Source of the DNA: Parus major
Lineage: Eukaryota > Chordata > Aves > Passeriformes > Paridae
Length of the DNA stretch: 64,000 bases
Reading direction: 5' to 3'
Assembly: GCF_001522545.3 (NCBI RefSeq)
Contig: NC_031771.1
Coordinates: forward strand, 25,422,847 to 25,486,846
Both the position numbers and the translations under genes were made by a program. Positions 1-11,806 of this stretch are shown here, piece after piece (position 1 is the first letter of the stretch; each line of letters begins with the position of its first letter). Below the pieces are notes generated by a model that was given only the letters and a program-made list of their open reading frames with translations, ran no database searches and was not told the origin of the DNA.

Positions 1-1149
1 CTGTCTTACTGCCTTGAGCTTGGGGTCCTTTCCAGCTACTCCAGCTTTAGTATATATTCTTTCTTCCCCCCTTTCAAATTCAACTTCTGGAGACAATCTC
101 CAAAAGTTCTTTTCAAACTATATTACTTTAGCCTTATCTACTTACTCCCAAAGAATCAAGGTACAGAGGATACAGGCTAATAAAAGGCCACTTTTTGATT
201 TACAACACAGGCACTATCCTCCATTTCTCTAAATGACACCTCTAGAGCTGGTGAGTCTCTCACTAACTTTAGGTCCCAGGAACACACACACCTCTCTAAG
301 TCTCATATAGGATATGTTTCCAAGCTGACAAGAAAGATAATATGCTTGTTTACCTCCACATTCTGAAAACATCTACATAACACACTGGAATCCAAAGTAT
401 TAACTTTTCTCAGCCAATGCTAAATGCATCTTCTCCCCTAAGTACCATTACATGTAAATCAAACCACTAAAATTCTGAAGCTTTTCTCATGTTACAAGAA
501 CACCAGTTTCTTGCCTAGATAATATACTTCTGTGTTTAAAACCAATAATCCCATTTTGGCAAGTTACCAGACACATAAGTCTTTTTGCTAAATGACCATA
601 TAAAACCAAAGTTGTTGCACCCTACCTACTCTTAGCTTTATAAAATAGAATACGTCAGATATGGTTAATTACATTAATCACCACTGTATCACTGATTAAC
701 TTCACCTCTGTGAACAAATCCAGTGCTGTCTGTGTCATGGAGAAACAGGCTGCACTTATTGGAACTGCAAGGACAAAACATGAGAGACCGTATCACTAGA
801 GAGGCTGAAAGAGCTCTCTCTAGGGATTTAAGTATCACTGCTGGACCTGACATGACATCCATGGCCTCAAACACCACGGCCAGCTCAGTCAAGAGGAGCT
901 GGGAAAAAACAGGAGAGACGGGTCCTATGCTATTGACCTCTGTAGTGAATACCATCAAAGTCATCATTGTCATCATTGAATAAAGAAAGGATTATGGAGC
1001 AGAAAGGCCAAGCACACCAAAGAACATAGTTCAGAGTCCGGACAGGATAAAGGCAATAACCAGACATACCTGAAATCACTACAGGTAGATTACTGGCAAG
1101 AAGACATGATAACCTGGTGGCAGATCAGGGACAGGAATGTCCAGAATGC

Positions 1150-1215
1150 TTTTGAGTATCTGCAGAGAAGGAGACTTCCCAGCCTCTCTGGGCAACCTGT
1201 TTCAACTAGACCCCA
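1150..1215 (-). repeat. Short CR1-like 3' fragment
   Basis: The plus strand reads close to the reverse complement of the CR1 3' region, including the words ctctctgggcaacctgtt that mark the end of many avian CR1 copies. Only about 65 bases are recognisable and the flanks do not continue the match. It is probably an old, badly eroded piece. Confidence 0.35.
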
Positions 1216-1904
1216 CTGGCAGAATTGCCATACCCAGCCCCATGCTGCCCACCCACTTTGCGGGGCTGCAGCTGCAAACATTTGGTCAGGCAACAAGGCA
1301 GATTAGAGAAGCAATCACTTGCCCAACCCTCATCTAACAACATGACATGCTCTGGCTGGCACAAGAAAGTACAACACAGGGACACCTGCTGGTGCCAGGA
1401 GTTGAAAAGAGTCTTTTTGTGTTTCTAGTTTAGAGTATATCTAACATTACTAGCTAAAGTCCTGCTGGACTAAGCAGTGTAAGCTCCTTAACATTACCCA
1501 TAATTTTGCCTTTTCTGCTTCCCTTGTTCAGGGCATTCCAGTTTCCCATTATCCCAGATACAAGTTTGTTCTCAGTGAACCAGCATGTTGGTTTTGTTCT
1601 TTGTTGGGGCCAGACAGAGCAAGAGACAAATACACCAACTACAGCAGTATGAAGCAGAAACTTACAAAAGCAATGTTAGGCCCTACTATGCTGAAACAAA
1701 ACATTTTAAAGGGAATTAGGTGGTGTTCCCCAATAGCCTACATAGACAGAAACATGAGTTCTGACATCAGGAGGGAACAGCAGACAAGTAGCAGGGAAAA
1801 AGTGATAAAGTTCTAAGCAACAGAGAAAAATCAAGGACTGCTGATATGTTAGGAACCAAGAGAGCAACACCTCTGAAAAGCCTCAAAGGAATTAGGGCAT
1901 GGTC

Positions 1905-3700
1905 CTCTAAGAAGGTGACAAGGTCAGTGGTACAGCTAAAGTGTCTCTATTCCAGTGCACACAGCATGGGTAGCGAACAGGAGGAGCTGCAAACCACCTT
2001 GCAGCTATAGAGCTACAATCTAATCACTATCACTGAAACATCCTGCAAAGGACCACACAAATGGAATGCTGCAATAGACAATTAGAAACTTTTCAGAAGG
2101 TGCAGGCAAGAAGAAAAAGCAAGCAGGTGGCTGCCCTCCAAGGGAAAAAAAAAAAAAAAAGCGCACTGACTCCAGAGAGCTGCCTTGGAAAAACAGCAAT
2201 GGAAATGTTGAGGGCTTATGGGTAAAAATTAGGGGCTAAGCCAACAAAGGAAACCTCATGGCTAGTGTTTACTACAGTCTACTTCATCAAGGGAAGCTTG
2301 TTGATAATGAGTTCTTCCTTCAGCTACAGGAGTTGTCCTGTTTGCAGGCTCTGATCCTGCTGGGAGACTTCAATCACCCTGACATCTGCTGGAAAAGCAG
2401 CACAGTAAACTGTAAGCAGTCCAGGAGACCTTGCAGTCCAGGAGGGCAATGAGGATAATTTCTTAATCCAAGTGACAGACAGCACAACTAGAGGGGAAGC
2501 ATTATTAGACCTGCTGCCTACCAACATAGATGAACTAATTAGGTGTGTCAAGCTTAGTGGCAGGCTGAGCTGCAGTGGTCATGCCCTAGTGGAATTCACT
2601 GCCATGATGGATATAGACCAGGTGAAGAACAGAGTAAGGACTCCAAGTTTTAAGAGCACACTTTCAGTTGCTAAATGAATTAATGGATGGGATCGCCCAG
2701 GAACTGCCCTCGGGCACAAAGGAGCTGTACAGAACTGGCAGCCCTTTATGGACATTTTTCATAGAGCTCAGGAGCTCTCAATTACCATGTGTAAGAAAAC
2801 AGGCAAGGAAAGCAGGAGACAAACATGACTAACTAAGGACCACCTGATCAAACTAAAGTGTAAGAAGGAAATGCACAGTTCAACAGGAACACTGGCTAGA
2901 AAAAGGAAGATTAAAGTAAACATACCTGCTCTTGATAAATAAGACATGAGAACTAGTGAAAACTGATATGGAGAAGGCTGAGATATTCAACAGTTTTTCA
3001 CCTCAGCTTTCAATATGAATCTCTCTTGCCACATCTCTCAGTTCCCTGAAGCTCAAGGCTGGGACTGTAGACTGCAGTTCTCTCCCGAGACTCAGGTTCA
3101 AGACCACCTGAGATACCTAAACATACATCAGTCCATAGGACCCAGTGTGATGTGTCCCAGGGTTCTGAAGGAATAGGCTGATATTGAAATAGCCAAGCAA
3201 TTCTCAATTATATCTGAGCAGTCTTAGCAGTAAGGCAAATCCCCAGACTGGAAAAAGGAAAATGTCAGACCCATTTCGAAAAAAGGTAAAAAGGAATACC
3301 CTGGAACTACCAACCAGGTAGCCTCACTCCACATCCAGTAAAATCATGGAACATTCTCTGGAAGACACATCAAAACACATGGAAGACAGAGAGCTGCTTA
3401 GAGACAGAAAGAGCAGATTATGCCTGACTAATTTGGTAGCCTTCCACAATGAAATAAATGCATCTGTTAAAAGAGAAAAAGCTGCATATGTCATCCACCT
3501 GAACTTCTTGCAAAGCTGGAACAGGTTATCCAGAGAAGTTGTGGAACCCATCATTGTAAGTGTTCAAGGTCAAGGTGCCCAGGGCTTTGAGCAACCTGAT
3601 CTGGTGTACACTATCCCTGCCCATGGCAGGGGATGTAGACTACATGATCTTTAAAGGTCCCTTGCAAACCAAACCATTCTATGATTGTAATCCTGCAGGC
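1905..3700 (+). mobile_element. CR1 non-LTR retrotransposon, 5'-truncated and internally deleted
   Basis: Translated fragments in several frames match the avian CR1 second open reading frame. At 2258-2452 there is the endonuclease segment with LILLGDFNHPDICWKS. At 2472-2678 it continues with TTRGEALLDLLPTNIDEL. At 3346-3510 there is a reverse-transcriptase piece with HMEDRELLRDRKS and CLTNLVAFHNEI. Near 3510 the coding sequence jumps directly to the 3' tail (LSREVVEP, then the gcccatggcaggggatgtag and accattctatgatt words), so most of the reverse transcriptase is missing. Frames shift repeatedly, stop codons are frequent and an A-run interrupts it near 2145. It is a dead copy inside TNKS intron 2, in the opposite orientation to the gene. 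Confidence 0.88.
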
Positions 3701-3859
3701 CAGTTCCTGGTGATCCACAGTTTTAAAATTTATATAGATAGACGGTGTTAAATGGTCATTTTCAAGTCAAAGAAAGCTATCTCTAGTTTAAAAATGCTGC
3801 TTTGACCAAATTTCATGTGATCTGGATAAATACAGCACTTGCTTGCATGTTTCTGTTAC

Positions 3860-4072
3860 CTTGTCACTAGATAAACAATTGCAGCAACTGCTGGGGGCAT
3901 CAGCATGTGGGAGGTGACAATACACACAGGCAGCTCGGAATAAGGCTCTCCTAGCAGAGGCATTTCTTGCTCTACATTTGATCCATCAGGGTCAGAGGAC
4001 AGCCATATCAAGTATCTCCCTTTATTGACACAGATGTTATCCTTGAAAGGCAGGTTCTCATGAATCCATACA
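3860..4072 (-). CDS. Unassigned exon-like open block, 213 nt, splice-flanked
   Basis: On the minus strand a frame stays open across the block. It would encode about 70 residues, including VWIHENLPFKDNI, KGRYLIWLSSDPDGSNVEQE, PLLGEPYSELPVCIVTSHM and a hydrophobic end MPPAVAAIVYLVT. It is bounded by an AG acceptor (ctaatgcagtttctgcag) and a consensus-like donor (acaag followed by gtaacag). The block starts with one base completing a codon and ends with two bases opening one, so it is symmetric (213 is a multiple of 3). I do not recognise the protein. It is not part of tankyrase. An open frame of this length can arise by chance in a window this size, so this is a candidate only: an exon of a nested gene, a decayed exon, or coincidence. 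Confidence 0.3.
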
Positions 4073-4749
4073 CTGCAGAAACTGCATTAGTTCCCACAGT
4101 AACAGGATGCAATACCAAATTGAGCAGAAGCCCAATAAAAAATTAAGTGAAAAAAAACACTCAGAGATCAGGTTCCTTCAGCTTATTTGAGCAATTCACA
4201 GAAACAGGCCTCAAGGCAGCAGTAAGAAAACAAAGAAGTATCATGAACAATGTCTCCCAGTACCATCTTTTTGCTTATTTGTTTTAAAGAGAAAAAAGGA
4301 TCTAGACCAAAAAAAAATACAAAGCATCGCTTTGAAAGGATCTTAACAATGCAACTCCTAATTTTTTCAGAAAATCTCGTCTGTCTCAGTCATTGTTCAC
4401 CCCAGAAGTACTTTCAGACTTGGCTCAATGAAGTTTCAACCTCTTAGCAAAACAAACTAACTTCCTGTCTATATCTACATACCATAAACCTCACTTCTCA
4501 AGACTTCAATGCATTCTAGACTTAAGTTGGCACTAGATGTTCCAGAGATCAGATTTATCTAATCAAAGCAAGGTAAGGGGAAGGGGGCTGAACCAGACAA
4601 CCAAAACCACAAGTATCACTGTCACAACAAAAGCTCTTCCAGCAGGGGAAGAAGATACTTTTTTGGAAAGGCTCCCTCCTCCCTCTCTGATTGCCCCATA
4701 AGTAGGTGCATCCTGAGTTACACAACCCTGAATAACATGTTCTAGGGAA

Positions 4750-4822
4750 GCCTGTTTGAGTAGGGAAGTTGGGCTGGATTACCTCCAATGATCCTTTTCA
4801 ATCTTACTTATTCTATGATTTT
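4750..4822 (+). repeat. CR1-like 3' tail remnant
   Basis: The words gttgggctggattacctcc, tgatccttttcaatctta and attctatgatttt follow the order of the CR1 3' end in plus orientation. It is short and diverged. Confidence 0.45.
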
Positions 4823-5514
4823 AACCATGATTAGTTTTCTGTATGTAGGAAGCACTGTGAAATTGCCCCCTGGTACGCCAGTTCTGCCTACCTGTGATTA
4901 AATATGCACAGAAAGAAAGAACATACAGAAAGTTCCAGAGCCTGTAGGCAGCACAGCAGAGGCTGATAATATCCTTTTGCCCTCCGAGAAAGAGCCAGAG
5001 TAGATTGCTCAGCCTACATGAACAGCAATTCAAAGCCTTGATCTTGCCTGGACTTAATGAAGTAAATATCCCTGTTTCATTTTTTTAATATAACAGTTTT
5101 CAAGCTAAAATTTTCCATTCCAGCTAAGAGTGAAAACAAAAGTATATGCAGGTCATGCAGAATGCAGTCTTCTAGAAAGCTACCTCAAAACCTAAGTGCA
5201 ATTGCAGTTCTTTTTTTTTTTTTTTTTGTGTGTTCTTTTTACATCATACAGGAGACAGTGCTATCATTCCAAAACACTTCCCCCAAGAACACTATCTGCA
5301 CAAAAAACTGTGTAGTGTAAAGGAAGTTTTGGGAGTTCCACAATGAACCTACAAAATGCAACAACTCTAGAAGCTTCAGCTAGCAAAAAAAAAAAAAACC
5401 AAAAAAAACAAAACACCAAAAAAAAGAACAAAACTTTTCATTGAGCTAACAAGCAACGAAAGACAGTAAGCATTTATTTAATCCCATTTATTTGCAGCCA
5501 TGCACATGCACTCC

Positions 5515-5770
5515 TTTAACAGCGAATCACAGTGAATCATGGAACAGTTGTGGTCAAAGGGACCTCTGTAGATTATCCTTGCTGCAGCTGAGCCATCTAC
5601 ACTCAGTTGCCCAGGATTCTGTCTAAATGGCTTTTCAGTGTCTCCAAGGAAGGAGACTCCACAACTTCTCTGGGCAACTAGTGATTACTTGTTCTGATGA
5701 CAAAAAGTGTTTCCTGGTGTTCAGAAGGAACCTCCCCTGTTTGGATTTGTGGCCATTTCACAAAGGGGCT
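5515..5770 (-). repeat. CR1 3'-end fragment, minus orientation
   Basis: The plus strand reads as the reverse complement of a CR1 3' end. It has an aatcacagtgaatcatgga start, then a stretch resembling the usual target-proximal tail. It continues with gactccacaacttctctggg and a later aaggaacctcccctgt corresponding to the region about 150-250 bases from the CR1 3' end. It is well diverged, so it is an old insertion. Confidence 0.65.
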
Positions 5771-8700
5771 TAAGAATCACATATTAGTGTGTTTGAATGG
5801 TCTTCTGGAACATGTACACTGTTAGGTGTGCAAAATGGAATAGAAGACCCCTTCACCAAAAGAGGTCCAAGAAAACCTAACATAAACCATTTAGCCCATT
5901 TGTAAATGGTAAGGATTGAGGACTCACTATGCGACAACTGAAACACAACCCCTTTCCTTGCAAGCAGTAATTCTGCAACTACTTAAGCAATTGGTTTAAT
6001 ACATCATATTGAACAGCTAGAAATTTTAACTGCTGCCCTATTGTCTGAGCAATTTATGTTTTCACCTATATCCCAAGCTGAAAGCTGCTTTAAGGACAAG
6101 TCTTCATTCCTTGGTCTCAATTTAGCTTTTCTCTGAACGAATTCACCTTTCCACTTCAAGTTTTATTCAAACAAATGTCAGTTATAATCCTGACATCCCA
6201 CTTGACAGACTAAGAGCCCTGCTTTCAGAGTCCTTAAAAAGCAAAAGCAGTCACTGAGGCAAATCAGGTCAACGAAGAACATCCTAAAAGGAAAAGGAGT
6301 TGAGGACAGTTAAGAGAAATCAAAGATGAATTCCAATCTCCTGTGCAAGCTAATAATTTCTTCCCTGTGAAGTTTGAGGGGAAAAATGTCCTGGTGGAAG
6401 TTATAGATTGCATGTGAAATTAGCTGTGTGGCTGTCAGAAGGCACTATTTTCCAGTCAACCAAAACCTAACAAACTTGAGAACCAATATGAACAAAGGGA
6501 TCTTAAAAGTTTATGAGAACCTGTCCTGGATCTACCATTTTTCCAAAACAGAAAAGCATCTGAAAAAACATTAATTGAAAGGATTTAAACCCTAACAGCA
6601 GCTCTCATCCCACCATTCAGTGAAGCGAGCACAAGATGGGGAAAAAAACAATCACCAAACCCCAAACTGTCCCATTCCATGAGCACATTCTTTCTTTTCC
6701 AGAGGTGAACTTCAGTGCCTATCAGCTTTCAACAATACATAGATGTTGTCTTAGTCACACACTCTATGGCACAAAGAGTGACATTTTGATGTGATTAAGA
6801 CCTGAAACTCTTTAGATTAAAGAAGCCCCAAAATGTAAAATAATTTTTGCATAAACTTGAACCTTATGTCCATTTTGTAAACTCATCATTAGTCCACAAC
6901 ATAGATACCAAATGTTTAAGAGATACAAGTAACACATGAAATCTTAGGAATAACAAGTTGTTCAGTCCATGAAAATGTGGTTAAAGCTACAGGTTAGCCA
7001 GATGACACGAGTATTCTCAAACAATCTGTTTATGAAGTAAAATGAGGAAGCTAAGAACATAATATGTTCAAGCAAACCTAGAGCTCTACTAACAACTGAC
7101 TACCTAGCAACTGACTACATGTATCAGTATTATAAACTTTCCCCAGTAACTATCTCAGATCATGTTATTAAGTAAAACAGTAACATTGCTGTCATTTTTT
7201 CAAGTCCAGCGCTATTTCCATGGCTTTTCCTGCAGCCCTAAACTGCTCATCACCATAGCCTATTGGTACAGAGCAGTGCAAGTCTTAGTGTATTTAACAT
7301 TAGGTCCTTGACAAGCAAATATTCTACGATGCAAGAATCTCCATCTGTCAGGCGCGATATAGTCAATGCCATAGGTCTCACACTAGGGAATGATGCATGT
7401 TACATCAGTCTGAGTGGGTTCTCTTCCTGGGTCACCCATGTCCTGTGCCATCCTTGCATCACCTCAAACAAGAATATAAAACCAAATTGTTCCTCTTGCA
7501 TCCCTCATCATATACGTTCAGTATCCAATGCTATAGTTAGGCCTAGAGTACTGTGCCTAACCAAGGAACTACTCAGTATTGCTTGCTTGGACAAGACATC
7601 AGCAAAACACGAAGACAACACATAGCAGCATGAATAGCAGGATTCACATCAGACACCTCAGCCTCACTGCTGCATGGTGCATTTGTATAAACACGGTGAA
7701 ACAATGAACTACAGGAGTCTGTGTTTATCAATCACAAGTCCTAGGAATGGCTGAAGTGAAAACCACCCAGATCAAGAGGCAGGAGGTCAGTATTTTCAGT
7801 AGGCTTCAAGCACCCACAGTTTATTCTGCAAACTTGCTTTACAGAAAAACCAAATCATTAAAAAGAGATACCTTCCTCTATTCACTATATGACAAAGAGT
7901 TATTTGCCTACACATTTTTAAAAGCAAGACCTTTATATCCTGTAGTAATACTTTAATCAATGCTTTCCATTAGTCTAAGAAAACATCTGAGACCTGTGCT
8001 AGAATACGCTCCATTCATTTATGCCTTTAACATCTCCACATGTATCTACAGATTGTTTTTAAACCACATATGAACTGCATTAAGGACCACATGGTTCCGC
8101 TGAGAAGCTAAAAGTGGATACTGCTACAGTAATCAGAAATGTTGTCCCATAACATCAATTATTTCTGCAAGATACTTAGAAAGCCACTCTAAACTCATAC
8201 TGGACATCCAAAAGCAGTTTCAGTGTCTGCAAGACGACCATCTGTTCTATTACACTGTTCTGAATGGTATGCAACTTCTTCCCTCCCTCTCAATTTGCAA
8301 ATAGCTAACATCAGTGCTTCTGAAGACCCTAACTTCCCAGAAAGACCCTATAGAAAGATTTCCAGTAGTGTTTGCAAATGTCCTGGGTTGATTATGATGT
8401 TAAATTGTATCCCCATTCGTCCACCTAACCCAGACACAGGTTTTGTATTCTTAAAATTCCATCTGAGAGTAAAAGTGAGTGAAAAAGAAGCACCGAGTCT
8501 GTTCCTTGAGCTCCAAGTCCTCTCTTTGTTGGGTACTTATGCATGACTGACACTGCTCAGAGAGATTTCTTCCAAAAGTGTCTATCATAGCTACACATGC
8601 ACGGGCACCAGCGTACAGTAACTCCTGGAGACTACACTCCATACCAGACCCATCTGCACACAGATGTCACACACTGAAGAGGTATCCTTCTCATACAGGA

Positions 8701-11700
8701 ATTGATCCATTTCCCTTATGTCTTTCTGCCCAAGCCCACCAGGGAGCACTGCAGCTGTATACGCCATGGCAGAATGCCCCAAACCATTTTCTGTTGTCAC
8801 TTTTGACAAAAGCCCTGTTGTTTCACACTCCAGTCCATTGTTACTATGACAACAGTATTACAATTCCTCCCAATTACCCATGTATTATTGCAGTCGTGGG
8901 TTCCTCCACCCCCAACAGCTCGTAGAGAAGGCAGCCTTATTCTCAGTTCTCTTTCAATAGGGCCAGTTCGAACTACCAGCTACTGGACTACACTGGAGAT
9001 GCAAAAAATGTGAGACAGAACCCTCAAGGCTTTCATTTCTGTGATGAATATTAACATTTAGAGGCTAACATAGCTTAAACAAGTGGTTAGAGGACAGGAA
9101 ACTATTTAAAAACAGTACTTAACAAGTACTTAATTGAGACAACAAAAGTATTCTTCCACTCAAGCTAAAAGATGAAATTTCCATCCTGTGTCTGCTATCA
9201 TGCAAGGCTCCTTTGTGAAAGATCCCATGAAGAAACAGTATGAGAAGGGAAGCACATAGGGTGTTTGAGTCACTGGATATGCACCAATTTAAAACCACTT
9301 TGCTACTCAAAGAAGCAGGCTTCCAAACAAACGCTGTAACTTACAGCAGAAACAAACCAAAATGATTCCTAACCTTATAGTCTGATGAGCTTGCTTCTAC
9401 AACAACTGATTTGGTTTTGATCAGTATCTGAATAATAATTATTATTGATAATAGCTAGGATTCTTATTTTGCATACTGTGACATATAAGAGATAGATGCT
9501 GTTAACAAGGACTGCTTGAAGTTAAGCTTATCAAATCACAATCTTTCATATCAACTGCAGCTACCAGGTAGGAAAGCTCCCCACTGCAGGGATTAACTCA
9601 AGTCCTCCTAATGGAGCAAAACTCACAATTCTGGTACACAAGAAAAATCTAAAGCCCTTTAAATTTTTCTGCAACTTAAAAAAATTCAAACAGAAGTCAC
9701 TGTCTCCCCAGAACACACTACGAATAGTCAGTAGCAGCAGTTTTCCAATTCAGTAGTTCAAAACTCAAAGTAGGAATAGTAACAATACTAAGAATCTTCT
9801 GATATAAACAGCAACAATTAAAACATTTTACACCAAGTATTTAAACTACTTACTTGAGAGTATTTTCCAATGATTTTACAAGCCTCTGAACACCAAATAT
9901 CCAGGATGCCTCTTTGAATCCAAGCTTCCTTCTAGAACACCAGTTCTTCAAGAGAGTCTCCAGGAATTCAGCACATCTTTCCCACAAAGAACGTACATAA
10001 CCAGATCCCAATGGACCTCAATTACCAATATCCCCTCTAATTCCTGTTAAGAAGCTACTAGTCTTCTTACAGGCTTCTGTCTATCCAACGGATAAATCTA
10101 AGTCAGTATAATTAATTTTCAGTTAAGATACCAAATCTTCTCCCTGTCACCCCACCTCCAAAAAGAACTGGCTACTATGCAACTTCATAGCACTTCTTAT
10201 GATTTATTTTTTATTATTATTTTTCAGGAAGTAAAATCAGACACCTTAACTTTTACAGTAATGCAGTTCCTCTGCTTGGAAACACTCTCAGCATTCTAAA
10301 ATCTCTTAGGACAAAATTACCATAAACTGCAATAATTTCACTATTTGCTGTACACATCTTCATTGCAAGGTGACCAAACAAATGAGTAATTCAAAGATTT
10401 TTAGTAGCTCAACGATTTTAAGTAGTTCAATGATTTTACCATTTCTACAATTCCTTTAAGGTTTACTGTGTGTTGCTTCTACCCAGAAACCACCTTTCAT
10501 AGATTTTTTTTTTTTTTTTATCCTAACAGAAGGCTTATCTGCCCTGTAGAAAGGGGTCACATAATACTCCCTCCATACCTTTCAGTCAAAACATGCATAC
10601 TAGCAGAAAGTAATAACTAATTAATTCTTCTCCTTCCTCAGTTGTGAGGAAGCATAGCAGGGTAAGGAATGTTTTGACATGCTTACAATTTAAATTTAAA
10701 TAATACTGATCCCTATATTAAGGGCATGACCTATACATCAGAAAAACTGGTAGCTTAAAAAAGCTTTAGCTTGCTTGCTTGTTCCATCTTTCAAGTGCAA
10801 AAAGGGTAAAGAAAAAAAATCAACTTACACAAAAGTTCTCAGGTCAAAAAGACACAAATGCACCTTGACAGTACCATTAGAGGTCACTTCATAGCAATGG
10901 AACAGTAAATTCATCATGCCACAGGATCTTTGCAGTAGATTTTATAACTAGTCTGAGGAAGCCAGTAAAAACACTAGTCTCATGTCACATTAAGTAATTC
11001 TGGATGGGTCCTTCTAGCACTGCATGGGCTAAATGTGATTTTTAAAAACTTGTACAGATTTGTACAGTGATGAAGGGAGCTTTTCAATAGACAAAATGTT
11101 TTATTTCCCTAAAATTACTACAGCACTCTGTATGTTCAGATCCACAGATCATGGCATCACCACAGAAGGTGCTTGTGTTTGCATATTTTGAAAGATGCCC
11201 TTAAAAACTAAGCAAGTGTATGACACCTGAGATAATATTTAGCCTAGCAGTCCTATAGATATCAACACCTAACTGGAGATCTACATGGACAAAAAAAAAT
11301 ATCTCTGCAAGAACAGCTACAGCTTCTGCAGAAACAAATGCACTGGAGGGCAAAGCAAACCCAGACAAACTGCATAAGCACAGCTTCTGTAACCTTATTT
11401 TTAGCCTACTTTTTATTTTTAACTACATAAATAAATAAATAAACCAAAAAAAACATCAACTGTGCTACACAAATAGTTTTAAAGGAGCTGTTAGCACACA
11501 AGAACTACTTTGAACTACTCCCATGCAGTGCTCAGCAAGCAGAAAACCAAGTGAGAGGGAAAATCAGGTTACTCTATAAATCTACATCAACCATTTTTGG
11601 TGTCCATATCACCCATACCAACTACTCCCCCTTAAAAAAATGGCCAGGGGTGAAGGAAGGCAGGAGACAGAAATACCAGAATATTCAACAGGATGACTTA

Positions 11701-11759
11701 ACAGAAGACTGTATTTTTCATAACAAAAACAGAGAAAAGAGACATTTGATAGAAGAAAA

Positions 11760-11762
<3 letters not shown>

Positions 11763-11806
<44 letters not shown>
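11763..11806. repeat. (GATA)n microsatellite
   Basis: Eleven uninterrupted copies of GATA, directly preceded by an A-rich stretch. Its purity suggests that it is length-polymorphic. Confidence 0.97.

Noticed and set aside
7263..8546. Several plus-strand frames of 69-120 codons
   Set aside because: Their composition is like translated non-coding DNA, with no domain, repeat or convincing splice pattern.
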